A DNA stretch of 64,000 nt from Lysinibacillus fusiformis (GTDB lineage: Bacteria > Bacillota > Bacilli > Bacillales_A > Planococcaceae). Under the pieces are notes generated by a model that saw only the letters and a program-made list of their open reading frames with translations, did not search any database and had not been told where the DNA came from. Every line of letters begins with the position of its first letter. Position 1 is the first letter of the stretch. The position numbers and the translations under genes are program-made. Positions 25,067-33,649 of the stretch are shown one piece after another. The DNA lies in NCBI GenBank assembly GCA_030027265.1, contig JASENG010000007.1, forward strand, positions 124,001-188,000, read 5' to 3'.

Positions 25067-25792
25067 ATGGCACAATCATTACAAGGAAAAGTGGCATTTA
25101 TCACAGGTGGAGCAAGAGGGATTGGTAAGGCGACAGCGATTGCTTTAGCGAAAGAAGGCGTAAATCTTGGTATTATCGCTAGAACGGAGTCTAGCTTAAA
25201 AGAAGTAGCTCCAGAACTTGAAGCTTTAGGCGTGAAAGTAGCGTATGCAGCGGCTGATGTTTCATCATTAGAGCAAGTGGAAGCAGCAGTTTCGGCGATT
25301 ACGAACGAAGTAGGGACTGCAGACATCCTGATCAACAATGCAGGAACTGCTACATTTGGCTCTGTGTTAGATATGGAGCCGGAAGAATGGGAAAAAATGA
25401 TTGATGTAAACCTGAAGGGGACTTATTATGTGACTCGCGCGGTATTGCCTCAATTGCTGGATAAAGAGGCTGGCGACATCATTAATATTTCATCAACAAG
25501 TGGATTAAGCGGAGCCGCAACATCAAGTGCTTACAGTGCATCGAAATTCGGTGTGATCGGCTTTACCGAGTCGTTAGCACAGGAAGTTCGCCGCAATAAT
25601 ATTCGCGTAACTGCTTTAGCGCCAAGTACAGTAGCAACGGATTTAGCTGTAGAAACGAACTTGATCAAAGAAAACAATGAATCCAAGCTCATGCAGCCGG
25701 AAGATATCGCGGAAATTATCGTGAACCAACTGAAACTAAACCCACGTATCTACGTGAAAACAGCAAGCTTCATCGCAACAAACCCATATTGA
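25067..25792 (+). CDS. SDR-family oxidoreductase (FabG-like)
   Basis: A 241-residue classical short-chain dehydrogenase. The cofactor motif is TGGARGIG (residues 14-21), followed by NNAGTA, the catalytic Ser in ISSTSG and YSASK (Tyr/Lys). The ATG at 25067 follows GAAGGGAG, and the upstream ATG at 25046 would put that site inside the gene. It probably reduces a keto group with NADPH. It resembles 3-ketoacyl reductases of the YoxD/FabG type, but it is not next to fatty-acid genes, so the substrate is unknown. Confidence 0.85.
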   Translation: MAQSLQGKVAFITGGARGIGKATAIALAKEGVNLGIIARTESSLKEVAPELEALGVKVAYAAADVSSLEQVEAAVSAITNEVGTADILINNAGTATFGSVLDMEPEEWEKMIDVNLKGTYYVTRAVLPQLLDKEAGDIINISSTSGLSGAATSSAYSASKFGVIGFTESLAQEVRRNNIRVTALAPSTVATDLAVETNLIKENNESKLMQPEDIAEIIVNQLKLNPRIYVKTASFIATNPY

Positions 25793-25806
25793 TTTGTATA
25801 AAGACG

Positions 25807-25847
25807 AAAGCCAACGCCTCTATTTTGGATAGAGGGTTGGCTTTTTT
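25807..25847 (+). terminator. Terminator of the SDR gene
   Basis: AAAGCCAACGCCTCTAT (25807-25823) pairs with ATAGAGGGTTGGCTTT (25829-25844) with a G-G mismatch, followed by TTT. Confidence 0.85.
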
Positions 25848-25880
25848 GAATTGTGTGTGGACCGGGTCCTTACACAATTC
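25848..25880. repeat. REP-like palindrome, copy 2
   Basis: GAATTGTGTGTGGACC-GGGTCC-TTACACAATTC forms a near-perfect hairpin. It abuts the SDR terminator. The rest of the gap to 26188 holds only a short coding-like remnant around 25945-26072 (ending NVMSLRGLIDCNKLEELGE) without a start. Confidence 0.6.
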
Positions 25881-26188
25881 TGATATATGGTACTTTCAAG
25901 GACCATAATAGCAAGAATGAGGACGAAAAGTGAAGAGCTTCCTTGTTAAAATTGAGCCAATACTTATCTTTCTAATGGAAATCCATTAGAAGAAACTATA
26001 AATGTGCCGCTGAATGTGATGTCTTTACGTGGACTTATCGATTGTAATAAGCTTGAGGAATTAGGCGAGTGACGTTTTGAGTGCATATTTGACAAAACGT
26101 TATTTTTCTTAGAAAAGAATGCCGAGCAATTAGTAGAATCGATGCGTACATCTCATTAAGAACTAGACAAGGGAGGTAGGAAAGTAGA

Positions 26189-26764
26189 ATGGCGTCTCAA
26201 ATTAGGCTTTCATTTGAAGAAATGTGGGAAAAAATTATTGACTGCGACAGTAAATATGATGGGCTGTTTTTTACGGCAGTGAAGACAACCAAAATCTACT
26301 GCCGTCCTTCTTGTAGATCGCGAAAGCCAAAGAAAATAAATGTGGAATTTTTCTATGACATCCACGAAGTTGAAAATGCGGGCTATCGGGCGTGCAAAAG
26401 GTGTCAACCAGAAGCGGATGACGCTCCGAATAGAGAGCTTGTCAAAAAGGTTATCGCTTTTTTAGTAAATGAGTATAAACAGAAGCTAGCGTTGCAGGAT
26501 GTTGCAAATCATGCAGGCGTAAGCATCTTTTATCTTGAACGGCTGTTTAAAAAGGAAACTTCTGAAACGCCCCGTACCTATTTGGAAAAAATAAGGGTGG
26601 ATAAAGCAGCGCATCTTCTGAAAAATACGGATCAATCGATTCTTGAGATTTGCTATGAGGTTGGCTTTCAAAGTCCCTCGAATTTTTATAAAGTGTTTCG
26701 CCGTTTGAAAAATTGTTCACCTAGTGAATACCGAAGTCAAATGATTCAAGAGGTGAAGCAATGA
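26189..26764 (+). CDS. adaA: AdaA: methylphosphotriester-DNA methyltransferase and activator
   Basis: A 191-residue Ada N-domain plus AraC-type HTH protein. The zinc/acceptor cysteines lie in YCRPSCRSRKP and ACKRCQPE (residues ~30-75), and the first of these takes a methyl group from DNA phosphotriesters. The HTH (~95-190) has VSIFYLERLFKKETSETP and YEVGFQSPSNFYKVF. Methylated AdaA activates the adaptive response in B. subtilis. GGGAGGTAGG precedes the ATG at 26189. It overlaps the alkA start (ATGA), and ogt follows, so the three genes form one alkylation-repair operon. Confidence 0.9.
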   Translation: MASQIRLSFEEMWEKIIDCDSKYDGLFFTAVKTTKIYCRPSCRSRKPKKINVEFFYDIHEVENAGYRACKRCQPEADDAPNRELVKKVIAFLVNEYKQKLALQDVANHAGVSIFYLERLFKKETSETPRTYLEKIRVDKAAHLLKNTDQSILEICYEVGFQSPSNFYKVFRRLKNCSPSEYRSQMIQEVKQ

Positions 26765-27669
26765 ATTGGGTTGATTGTGGGTCGTTTGTTGAAATAACTC
26801 CACCTAAAGACTTCAACTTTAAGGAGTGTCTAGTATTTTTAGGAAGATCTGAGCATGAAATCTTGCATCGAATCCATGATGGTCATCTATTAAAATTGAT
26901 AAAAATAGAGGATGAATTGGTTTTATTAAGAATAGGGGAGATATCAAATATAATTCGCATAGAGTTCCCTGCCCAAACTCCTACTCAAGCCATACGAGAG
27001 AAAACAGCTGCCTATGTTTGGGAATGGTTTGATTTGAGTCAAGAGTTGGAACCCTTTTATGAAATGGCAAATAAAGATATGATTTTACACAAAATAGTGA
27101 ATCGATATCGCGGTCTGCGAATTATTGGTATCCCAGATTTATTTGAAGCCTGCACATGGGCAATTCTAGGGCAGCAAATTAATTTAACTTTTGCTTACAC
27201 GTTAAAAAAACGTTTTGTCGAGCAATTCGGAGAAAGTTTTATATTCCAAGGAAACAGCTACTGGATATTCCCGGAATTTGAAACAATCGCCGATATATCT
27301 GTTGAGGAATTAAAAAAGCTTCAATTCACTACAAGGAAGGCAGAATATATCATTGGAGTCGCTCAATTAATGAAACACGGCCAAATGAAGAAAGCAGAAT
27401 TGCTTAAGCTCCAAGACTATCAACAGGTGAAAAATTCATTAATGGCAATCAGGGGAGTTGGGGCTTGGACGGCTGATTATGTGATGATGAAAAGCTTGCA
27501 CTGCAACGCAGCGTTTCCAATAGCTGATGTCGGTCTTCAAAATGCTATAAAGCTGCAATTGGAACTGGAACGAAAGCCTGTACTTGAGGAGATTGAAGAG
27601 CTCGCAAAAGTATGGGAGGGCTGGCAGGCTTATGCAACGTTTTACTTATGGAGGTCCTTATATGAATAG
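26761..27669 (+). CDS. alkA: AlkA: DNA-3-methyladenine glycosylase
   Basis: A 302-residue HhH-GPD glycosylase that removes 3-methyladenine and other alkylated bases. An N-terminal AlkA-type domain (~1-95) precedes the glycosylase core (ILGQQINLTFAYTLKKRF). The helix-hairpin-helix is LMAIRGVGAWTADYV, and the catalytic Asp lies in FPIADVGLQ (near residue 260). The start overlaps the adaA stop by four bases, and its 3' end overlaps the ogt start by eight, so translation is coupled. Confidence 0.9.
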   Translation: MNWVDCGSFVEITPPKDFNFKECLVFLGRSEHEILHRIHDGHLLKLIKIEDELVLLRIGEISNIIRIEFPAQTPTQAIREKTAAYVWEWFDLSQELEPFYEMANKDMILHKIVNRYRGLRIIGIPDLFEACTWAILGQQINLTFAYTLKKRFVEQFGESFIFQGNSYWIFPEFETIADISVEELKKLQFTTRKAEYIIGVAQLMKHGQMKKAELLKLQDYQQVKNSLMAIRGVGAWTADYVMMKSLHCNAAFPIADVGLQNAIKLQLELERKPVLEEIEELAKVWEGWQAYATFYLWRSLYE

Positions 27670-28174
27670 CAAACTATATCAAATCGATTATGAATCACCG
27701 ATTGGAGTAATAGAAATCATTGGAACAGAAGAAGCAGTCTGTTCAATTATGTTCTCTGAACGGGAAAGGGCAGAAAACTTTATTGAGAACGGTATTCCTG
27801 AGAGTTTAAAGCTTTGCTATCAGGAGCTGGATGAATATTTTAAAGGTGTCCGGTATGAATTTTCATTTCCTTATATCTTTGAGGGAACAGACTTCCAAAA
27901 AAAAGTGTGGAACGCTTTAAAAGCAATCCCTTTTGCCAAAACGGGGTCCTATAAAGATATTGCCGTTTCAGTAGGCAACGAAAAAGCTATCAGAGCAGTC
28001 GGAAGTGCCAATGGGAGGAATAAGCTAAGCATTGTCATTCCCTGCCACCGAATCATTGGCTCCAATGGAAAATTAACCGGATATGCAGGAGGTTTATGGA
28101 GAAAAGAATGGCTGCTTCAGCACGAAAAAAATGTCTATGGACCAGGTCTCCACACAATTCGGGAACAATTCTGA
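27662..28174 (+). CDS. ogt: Methylated-DNA--cysteine methyltransferase (Ogt/AdaB type)
   Basis: A 170-residue O6-methylguanine-DNA methyltransferase with the active-site motif IPCHRIIG (acceptor Cys near residue 127) and the usual TGYAGGLWRKEWLL ending. The ATG at 27662 follows GGAGG; a longer frame is ruled out by the overlap with alkA. The last ~13 residues (YGPGLHTIREQF) are encoded by a REPIN-like repeat at 28138-28195, which supplies the stop codon, so the natural C-terminus has been extended or replaced. The catalytic domain is intact, and activity is likely kept. Confidence 0.88.
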   Translation: MNSKLYQIDYESPIGVIEIIGTEEAVCSIMFSERERAENFIENGIPESLKLCYQELDEYFKGVRYEFSFPYIFEGTDFQKKVWNALKAIPFAKTGSYKDIAVSVGNEKAIRAVGSANGRNKLSIVIPCHRIIGSNGKLTGYAGGLWRKEWLLQHEKNVYGPGLHTIREQF

Positions 28175-28195
28175 ATTGTGTAGGGACCTGGTCCA
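28138..28195. repeat. REPIN-like element, copy 3
   Basis: Two REP halves in inverted order, TGGACCAGGTCTCCACACAA and TTGTGTAGGGACCTGGTCCA, flank GGGAACAATTC. The element overlaps the 3' end of ogt and supplies its stop codon. The pair can fold into a long hairpin that may also end transcription. Confidence 0.7.
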
Positions 28196-28257
28196 TTTTA
28201 TTCATATATTACCGACCTCGAGCTTACATTTATATGAGAGGGGATGGGGACAAATTC

Positions 28258-29679
28258 ATGGTAAGGAAAAAGAGCGTTGTTTTATGGAGCCTTTTGATAT
28301 TGTTGGGGACAACTCCATTTTCATTTGATAAGGCAGAGGCAGCGGGAAGCAGCCTGCAAACTCAGCAAGACCGGCTGCTTGAAGCGGATTTCAATGACTT
28401 TATGAAGGCAGTGCAGGCAGGGGATGTAGAGACTGCGAAATCATTGATGGTGAATAGAAAAATTAACATTAATCAAAAAGATGCGATGGGCTTTTCGGCA
28501 ATGTATTATGCCATCCTGCAGACACATCAAATCGAGATGGTCAAGCTGCTAAAACAAGCGGGAGCAACAATGGAGCCTGATTGGTTAATAGAGGCGATTC
28601 GGCAAAATAGCCATGACAATCAATTAATAGAGATGATCAAACTATTAGTGTCCTATGGAATGGATGTCAATTACAAAAATGAATCCGGGTTTTCCGCAAT
28701 CTACTATGCGATTTTACATAATAATCAAATTGATATGGTGAAGTTGCTGAAAGAGGCTGGAGCCACAATCAATCCGAACTGGTTTGTCCAAGCGGTACGA
28801 CAGAATAATTTCTATAATAATTATGAAGCAATGGTCAAGTTGCTGCTGTCCTATCGCATGGACGTCAATCATAAAAATGAAGCGGGCTACCCAGCAATCT
28901 ATTATGCCATTTTATATAATAATCAAACTGAAATGGTCAAGCTGCTAAAACAAACGGGGGCAACAATCGATCCCGATTGGTTTGTCCAAGCCGTCCAAAA
29001 AAATAATAGCGACAATAATTATGAGGAAATGGTCAAATTATTAATGTCCTATGGAATCGATATAAATCACAAAGATAAATCAGGACATCCAGCCATCTAT
29101 TATTCGATTGTCGAGAAAAATCAACTGAATATTGCCAGGCTGCTCAAAGAAGCTGGCGCAAAAATAGAGCCCGAGTGGCTTTTAGAAGTTGTCCGCAAAA
29201 ATGATGATGAGAATCATTATTTAAATATGGTCCAATTATTGCTTTTATTTGGAGTGGACGTGAACTTTAAGGATGCAAAAGGAGAGAGTGCGTTATCCAT
29301 TGCATCAAAAAATAACCAGGTGCAATTGGTGAACCTTCTGAAAGATTGGGGGGCAACTTTAGAGAGCGAGGCAGATCCGGTTTATAAATCTTTCGAAAGC
29401 CGAAAAAACGTTGAACAAAAGAAAGAGTGGAAGGTGAAGCTGAACGATCAAATAGATGGGAATTCTATATCCAATGAACGCATCTATGTTGTGGATCATG
29501 ACGGTGTCCTCGTGCCAACCGAAGCAAAATTGGATAAAGATCAAACCACCATTCTGGTATCACCTCTCCAAGGAGGCTACAAATCGGGGGAATCCTATAC
29601 ATTGTATATTAAAAATCTACGCGCAGTGGATGGCAGATTGTTGAAGGTCCCAGTTAAAATGGAGTTTACGGTAAAGTGA
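28258..29679 (+). CDS. Secreted ankyrin-repeat protein with C-terminal SbsA-type Ig domain
   Basis: A 473-residue protein with a signal peptide (VVLWSLLILLGTTPF, cleavage after AEA). From about residue 40 to 375 it has ankyrin units in a 69-residue double-repeat period, each with AIYYAIL..NQ..MVKLLK..GA and a MVKLL.SYG.D.N.K half. The last ~90 residues (WKVKLNDQID, SNERIYVVD, YTLYIKNLR) match the SbsA Ig-like domain of S-layer and wall proteins. The ATG at 28258 follows GGGGATGGGGA. Extracellular ankyrin domains usually mediate protein binding. No partner is apparent. Confidence 0.8.
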   Translation: MVRKKSVVLWSLLILLGTTPFSFDKAEAAGSSLQTQQDRLLEADFNDFMKAVQAGDVETAKSLMVNRKININQKDAMGFSAMYYAILQTHQIEMVKLLKQAGATMEPDWLIEAIRQNSHDNQLIEMIKLLVSYGMDVNYKNESGFSAIYYAILHNNQIDMVKLLKEAGATINPNWFVQAVRQNNFYNNYEAMVKLLLSYRMDVNHKNEAGYPAIYYAILYNNQTEMVKLLKQTGATIDPDWFVQAVQKNNSDNNYEEMVKLLMSYGIDINHKDKSGHPAIYYSIVEKNQLNIARLLKEAGAKIEPEWLLEVVRKNDDENHYLNMVQLLLLFGVDVNFKDAKGESALSIASKNNQVQLVNLLKDWGATLESEADPVYKSFESRKNVEQKKEWKVKLNDQIDGNSISNERIYVVDHDGVLVPTEAKLDKDQTTILVSPLQGGYKSGESYTLYIKNLRAVDGRLLKVPVKMEFTVK

Positions 29680-29730
29680 TGTTTGACATATTTATGTGAG
29701 GCTTTTCATGAAAATAGTTAATATCAAAGG

Positions 29731-29772
29731 GCGACCAAGGTACTCCAAATGTTCCTTGGTCGCTTTTGGTTT
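29731..29772 (+). terminator. Terminator of the ankyrin gene
   Basis: GCGACCAAGG (29731-29740) pairs perfectly with CCTTGGTCGC (29754-29763), followed by TTTTGGTTTT. Confidence 0.83.
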
Positions 29773-29796
29773 TATTTATTCAGGGTAATTGTAAAT

Positions 29797-30412
29797 CTGA
29801 TAAATAGCCGGAAAATTTCCCCTTAACTGGTAAAAAAGGTGAGATGTAGCTCGAATAGAAGGAGAACTTCCGTCTATGGGCTCTAAAAACGTGAAAATGG
29901 GGGATTTTTCATAGAATAGAAGGAAAAACTTCTCTTATTTACCCCTGAAAGAGCTCAATTTTGCATATAACGGAAAAATTTCCGCTTATATGACTTCAGA
30001 AGGACCTCACTAATAAATAGACGGAAAAATTCCCCTTAACTAGAAAATAGGGTGAGATGTAGCTCGAATAGAAGGAGAACTTCCGTCTATGGGATCGAAA
30101 AACGTGAAAATGAGGGATTTTTCATGGAATAGAAGGAAAAACTTCTCTTATTTACCCCCGAAAGAGCTCGATTTTGCATATAACGGAAAAACTTCCGCCT
30201 ATATGACTTTAGAAGACCTCACCGATAAATAGCCGGAAAATTTCCCCTTAACTGGTAAAAAAGGTGAGATGTAGCTCGAATAGAAGGAGAACTTCCGTCT
30301 ATGGGCTCGAAAAACGTGAAAATGGGGGATTTTTCATAGAATAGAAGGAAAACTTCTCTTATTTACCCCTGAAAGAGCTCAATTTTGCATATAACGGAAA
30401 AACTTCCGCTTA
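29797..30412. repeat. Second three-copy array of CGGAA/TTCC repeat units
   Basis: Units start near 29797, 30010 and 30220 (about 213, 210 and 193 bp). Each has four pieces: AATAGxCGGAAAAxTTCCCCTTA, AATAGAAGGAGAACTTCCGTCTA, AATAGAAGGAAAAACTTCTC and ATAACGGAAAAAxTTCCGC. The three units are more alike to each other than to the 20.6-kb array, so each array appears to have spread by local duplication. No gene is present between 29680 and 30470. Confidence 0.85.
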
Positions 30413-30470
30413 AAAGCTTTCGAGCATATGCTCATTAGCGACGTTTTGTCACTCCGCAGCTGTTTTAGCA

Positions 30471-30902
30471 CTAGTCAGAAAAGAGTTTAGTCTGAAGAAT
30501 ATTTATCGCACGTTCAATTTCCTCTATATCCTCTTCTGAAGCATTTTGTAATCGATTTAAAAAACGGTTTTCGATCACTGCAAAAGCTTCATTCATCATA
30601 CTTTGCCCACCTTTGGAGAGACGTATCAATTGTTTTCTGCGGTCTTCTTTATCATGTATCTTTTCGATTAAATTTTTCTCACTTAACTTTTTTAATTCTC
30701 GGCTTGTGTTTGGCATAGCCATATTCATGCAATCGTTAATTTCGCTTGGCGTGACAGGTTGGCTAACTGCAATATATTCAAGAATTTTATATTGAATCTG
30801 CGTGATTGACGCTGATCTTGAATCCTTTGTTAATTCATGTGTTACACGATGCACAGATGTTGTAAAAAGTACAAAACTTTTAAAAAGGGCATATTTATCC
30901 AT
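30471..30902 (-). CDS. MarR-family transcriptional regulator
   Basis: A 143-residue winged-helix regulator. The recognition region is PVTPSEINDCMNMAMPNTSR, and the wing contains HDKEDRRKQLIRLS, typical of MarR. The ATG at 30902 follows AATGAGGTGA, and a longer frame from 30950 reads through the operator region. It is divergent from the oxidoreductase gene, and two palindromes between them are the likely binding sites. The inducing compound is unknown. Confidence 0.85.
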   Translation of the reverse strand: MDKYALFKSFVLFTTSVHRVTHELTKDSRSASITQIQYKILEYIAVSQPVTPSEINDCMNMAMPNTSRELKKLSEKNLIEKIHDKEDRRKQLIRLSKGGQSMMNEAFAVIENRFLNRLQNASEEDIEEIERAINILQTKLFSD

Positions 30903-30949
30903 ATTGTTCACCTCATTGGTCAATGTAACAAAGTAATTATCAATATACA

Positions 30950-31003
30950 ATTATCATTTGATAATTAAATTGATAAATGCTACTATTTATTTATCAAATG
31001 ATA
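30950..31003. promoter_or_regulatory. Pair of MarR operator palindromes
   Basis: ATTATCATTTGATAAT (30950-30965) and TATCAAATGATA (30992-31003) are perfect palindromes sharing the core TATCA-NN-TGATA. They lie between the divergent marR-type and oxidoreductase genes, and the second ends 14 bp before the oxidoreductase ATG, a position suited to repression. Confidence 0.6.
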
Positions 31004-31017
31004 CTAAGAGGTGTGTT

Positions 31018-31605
31018 ATGAAGCTATTAATCATTTATACATATCCCAATCATACAAGTCTAAATTATGCATTTTTACAAAGCGTCATCAAAGGCGGCAG
31101 GGAAAATTCAAGCATAAAGGAGCTGCAAATCCTAGATTTATATGAAGAAGGGTTTGATCCTCTTCTTGAGTTTAACGAGCAAAAACGAAGACGCGATATG
31201 CATACGGACACTACCCTCGAAAAATATAGAGAGCAATTGTTGTGGGCTGATAAGCTTGTATTTATTTATCCTATTTGGTGGGGAAGACCTCCAGCCATGC
31301 TTTTAGGGTATATTGATCGATTATTTGCCTCGAATTTCGCTTATAGGGATAAGAAGGGACTCTTTCCGGAGGGGCTTTTGAAAGGGAAATCGGTAGTATG
31401 TGTGTCCACTATGAAGGGGCCGGCTCACTATCCATTTCTTTGGTTGAATAATGCTCATAAAATCCTAATGAAAAGGGCTCTATTCCGTTTTGTTGGGATT
31501 AAAAAAGTGAAGTTCTTTGAATTTGGCCATATGGAAAGTCCAAAGGGGAACCAAAAGAAAAAGCTGCAAAGGGTTTATCATTATTTCAGAAAAATAGAGA
31601 GTTAA
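31018..31605 (+). CDS. NAD(P)H-dependent flavodoxin-fold oxidoreductase
   Basis: A 195-residue protein of the NQO1/MdaB/KefF-like flavodoxin-fold family (PF02525). The FMN region is IIYTYPNHTSLNYAF at the N-terminus, followed by FIYPIWWGRPPAMLLGYID (near residue 85) and STMKGP. It probably reduces quinones or electrophiles with NAD(P)H. The ATG at 31018 follows AAGAGGTGTG. The divergent MarR gene and shared operators suggest induction by quinone or aromatic stress. Confidence 0.85.
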   Translation: MKLLIIYTYPNHTSLNYAFLQSVIKGGRENSSIKELQILDLYEEGFDPLLEFNEQKRRRDMHTDTTLEKYREQLLWADKLVFIYPIWWGRPPAMLLGYIDRLFASNFAYRDKKGLFPEGLLKGKSVVCVSTMKGPAHYPFLWLNNAHKILMKRALFRFVGIKKVKFFEFGHMESPKGNQKKKLQRVYHYFRKIES

Positions 31606-31608
31606 GAA

Positions 31609-31674
31609 AATTGTCTGTGAACCAGGTCCCTGCACAATTCTGAAGCATTTCAGAATATTGCAGGGGCCAGATCC
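31609..31674. repeat. REPIN-like element, copy 4
   Basis: Two inverted halves, AATTGTCTGTGAACCAGGTC and ATTGCAGGGGCCAGATCC, surround TGCACAATTCTGAAGCATTTCAG-type sequence that itself folds. It separates the oxidoreductase gene from the converging membrane protein gene and may act as their terminator. Confidence 0.6.
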
Positions 31675-31696
31675 AAACAAAAAGGCTTTTTTCGCT

Positions 31697-32284
31697 TTAA
31701 TCGCAATTTTTCTCTTCGCGTTCTTTTTTAATTTCTTCAATACGCTTCATATATTCTTTGTGTTGCTCCTCCATCTCGGAAGTTGTGGGAAGGAAGGACT
31801 CCGGGTTAAAATCCACCCGTTTTCCATAGCGAATCATTTCATAGATAATCATGCCGTTGTTCGGTTTTCCATTGATTGTAAACATAGGGACGGTATCAAA
31901 TAACATGTAATAAAACACATAAAAAACAAAGCGGTCCCAAAAAACCTTGTAATCATCGAGCAATCCGTTGGCTATTAAAGAGTTGATGAGAAGCGCGATG
32001 GAAAGGTTAAATAAAATAGGGCTCGCATAGATCAAAATATAGGCGATTTTACTATCATTCTTTAAGTCGTCATACGAAAACCAGCTATAGAAATGGTAGT
32101 ATTTGCGGATATCAAAGATGCCCAGTTTAATAACGCGCGGGCCGGACCCAATTGTAATTCTTGGCTGAATAACCCCGAACAAACCGCTGATAATTAAGTA
32201 ACTCATCTCCCGAAGAAATAAAACAATAGGCAGGATGATAAATGCCGAAACAATAAGAGATACAAGATTTGATAGTCCAAACAT
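31697..32284 (-). CDS. Membrane protein resembling a degenerate M50/site-2 protease
   Basis: A 195-residue protein with about four hydrophobic segments. In the first, FLREMSYLIISGLFG is placed like the HExxH zinc site of M50 proteases but lacks both His. Near residue 130, FDTVPMFTINGKPNNG is placed like the second (NxxPxxxxDG) motif. The C-terminus is a charged helix (EQHKEYMKRIEEIKKERE). I infer an inactive S2P-like fold, though similarity may be superficial. The start at 32284 follows GGATG at a long distance and is less certain. Confidence 0.5.
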   Translation of the reverse strand: MFGLSNLVSLIVSAFIILPIVLFLREMSYLIISGLFGVIQPRITIGSGPRVIKLGIFDIRKYYHFYSWFSYDDLKNDSKIAYILIYASPILFNLSIALLINSLIANGLLDDYKVFWDRFVFYVFYYMLFDTVPMFTINGKPNNGMIIYEMIRYGKRVDFNPESFLPTTSEMEEQHKEYMKRIEEIKKEREEKNCD

Positions 32285-32385
32285 CTACTAACACATCCTA
32301 TCAATGGCACAAAGTTTACCTATAGATACCCATAGTGGAGGAGTTTAAGCTAGAAAAAATAAATTTGAGTATTTGTATTCAGCCA

Positions 32386-32414
32386 AAAAGAGACTTATCT
32401 ATGGCAGATAAGTC
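32386..32414 (-). terminator. Terminator of the MFS gene
   Basis: GACTTATCT (32392-32400) pairs with AGATAAGTC (32406-32414). On the minus strand the stem is followed by TCTTTTTGG. Confidence 0.75.
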
Positions 32415-32427
32415 ACATAAAAGTGGT

Positions 32428-33600
32428 TTAAACAGAAACCAAAATTTCCTTTCTGGCCTCCAATTTTCGATATGCAAGTGCGATTAACATTGCCGGCAGG
32501 GTACAAATAACCATTCCACCAAAGGCATAGCGTGGCTCGATTTCATATAAATAGCCCCCGAAAATTGTAAAAACGGCTGTACTCCAGCTAAGCGCAAGAG
32601 CTGAATAGACTCCTTGCGCCTTTGGTATCTGCGCATGTGGAATGTTGTGAATCAAGTATTTCATAAAGGCGTAATGTCCCATAGCAAATGAAAATGCGTG
32701 TAGAGTCTGTGCGGCACAAAAGACAATGACATTTGGAAAAGCAAACACTAAAACCCAACGGACAGTTGAGCCAAGTGCGGCTAATGTCAATAAAGTACCT
32801 ACCGAAAATTTGTCAAACCGTTTATCGGCAATGGAGAAAAAGATGATTTCCGCAATCACTGCAATGTTAATAATGAGCCCGATGAAATAGACTGGAGCAT
32901 GGATATCTTGAAGAAAAATATAGCCATAATTGTAATAGGCAGCATGGGCTGCTTGCAGTAAAATCACAATAAGGAGCACCCAGGCAAAGTGTTTAATGTG
33001 AAATAAATGAAGCAGGCCTATTTTTTCAGTGGAAGCTACTTGCGGCTTTGCAGATAAAATACTTGGCGCCCCTGTAAAACTAAGACATACAAACCCCAAT
33101 ATCCCAAACAATAGTGCCCAATAAATTACATCGTCTCCAAGCCATCCGGTGAAAAGAGTTAAAACAATTCCGATTGAGACAAACCCGATCGAGCCCCATT
33201 GACGGCTTTTCCCGTAATGCTTTAATTGTTTGCTTTGTACAAGGACACTTGCAGCACTATCTAATGCTGGCATCAAAATCGGATAAAAGATATGTAAGAC
33301 GATCGTTACGATTAGTAAACTCGCAAAGGAACTTGCGGGTATATAGCAGACAAGGGCAATCAGTGTGCCGATTCCCGCTACATTGATAAGCATTTTGCTG
33401 CTAATCTTTCCAGATAAATAAGGAAATGCAAATAATGTAGAAAGACCTCTTCCAATTAATCCTAGGCTCATGATGAAACTAGCTTCCGTAACTGTAATTC
33501 CTTTCGTATAAATCATCCATCCTGACCAATAGGGGAGGAAAATTCCCCATGTCATAAAAAAGCTAAAAAAACGTGTACTCATCCAGCGTTGTGTATTCAT
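32428..33600 (-). CDS. MFS transporter (HcaT/LacY-like MFS_1_like)
   Basis: A 390-residue membrane protein with about 12 hydrophobic helices. It resembles the PPP/LacY-like MFS group: an N-terminal RFFSFFMTWGIFLPYWSGW and the motif KHYGKSRQWGSIGF near residue 125, typical of phenylpropionate- or nucleoside-type proton symporters. The ATG at 33600 is supported by AGGGGGATAAAA. It is divergent from a Crp-type regulator, with two palindromes between them, so it is probably that regulator's target. The substrate is unknown. Confidence 0.82.
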   Translation of the reverse strand: MNTQRWMSTRFFSFFMTWGIFLPYWSGWMIYTKGITVTEASFIMSLGLIGRGLSTLFAFPYLSGKISSKMLINVAGIGTLIALVCYIPASSFASLLIVTIVLHIFYPILMPALDSAASVLVQSKQLKHYGKSRQWGSIGFVSIGIVLTLFTGWLGDDVIYWALLFGILGFVCLSFTGAPSILSAKPQVASTEKIGLLHLFHIKHFAWVLLIVILLQAAHAAYYNYGYIFLQDIHAPVYFIGLIINIAVIAEIIFFSIADKRFDKFSVGTLLTLAALGSTVRWVLVFAFPNVIVFCAAQTLHAFSFAMGHYAFMKYLIHNIPHAQIPKAQGVYSALALSWSTAVFTIFGGYLYEIEPRYAFGGMVICTLPAMLIALAYRKLEARKEILVSV

Positions 33601-33622
33601 TTTTATCCCCCTTATTTGATTG

Positions 33623-33634
33623 CATGATATCATG
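33623..33634. promoter_or_regulatory. Palindrome in the MFS/Crp gap, site 1
   Basis: CATGATATCATG is a perfect 12-bp palindrome located 23 bp upstream of the MFS ATG, in the promoter zone of that gene. Confidence 0.4.
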
Positions 33635-33649
33635 TAATTAAAAACATAG

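Noticed and set aside
25945-26072. Coding-like remnant ending VMSLRGLIDCNKLEELGE
   Set aside because: It has no start codon or ribosome binding site and no recognised family; noted only inside the intergenic description.
28083-28328. 81-residue frame across the ogt end
   Set aside because: A shadow formed by the ogt 3' end and the REPIN in another frame.
29797-30412. CRISPR array at the second repeat cluster
   Set aside because: The same long-period repeats continue without unique spacers.
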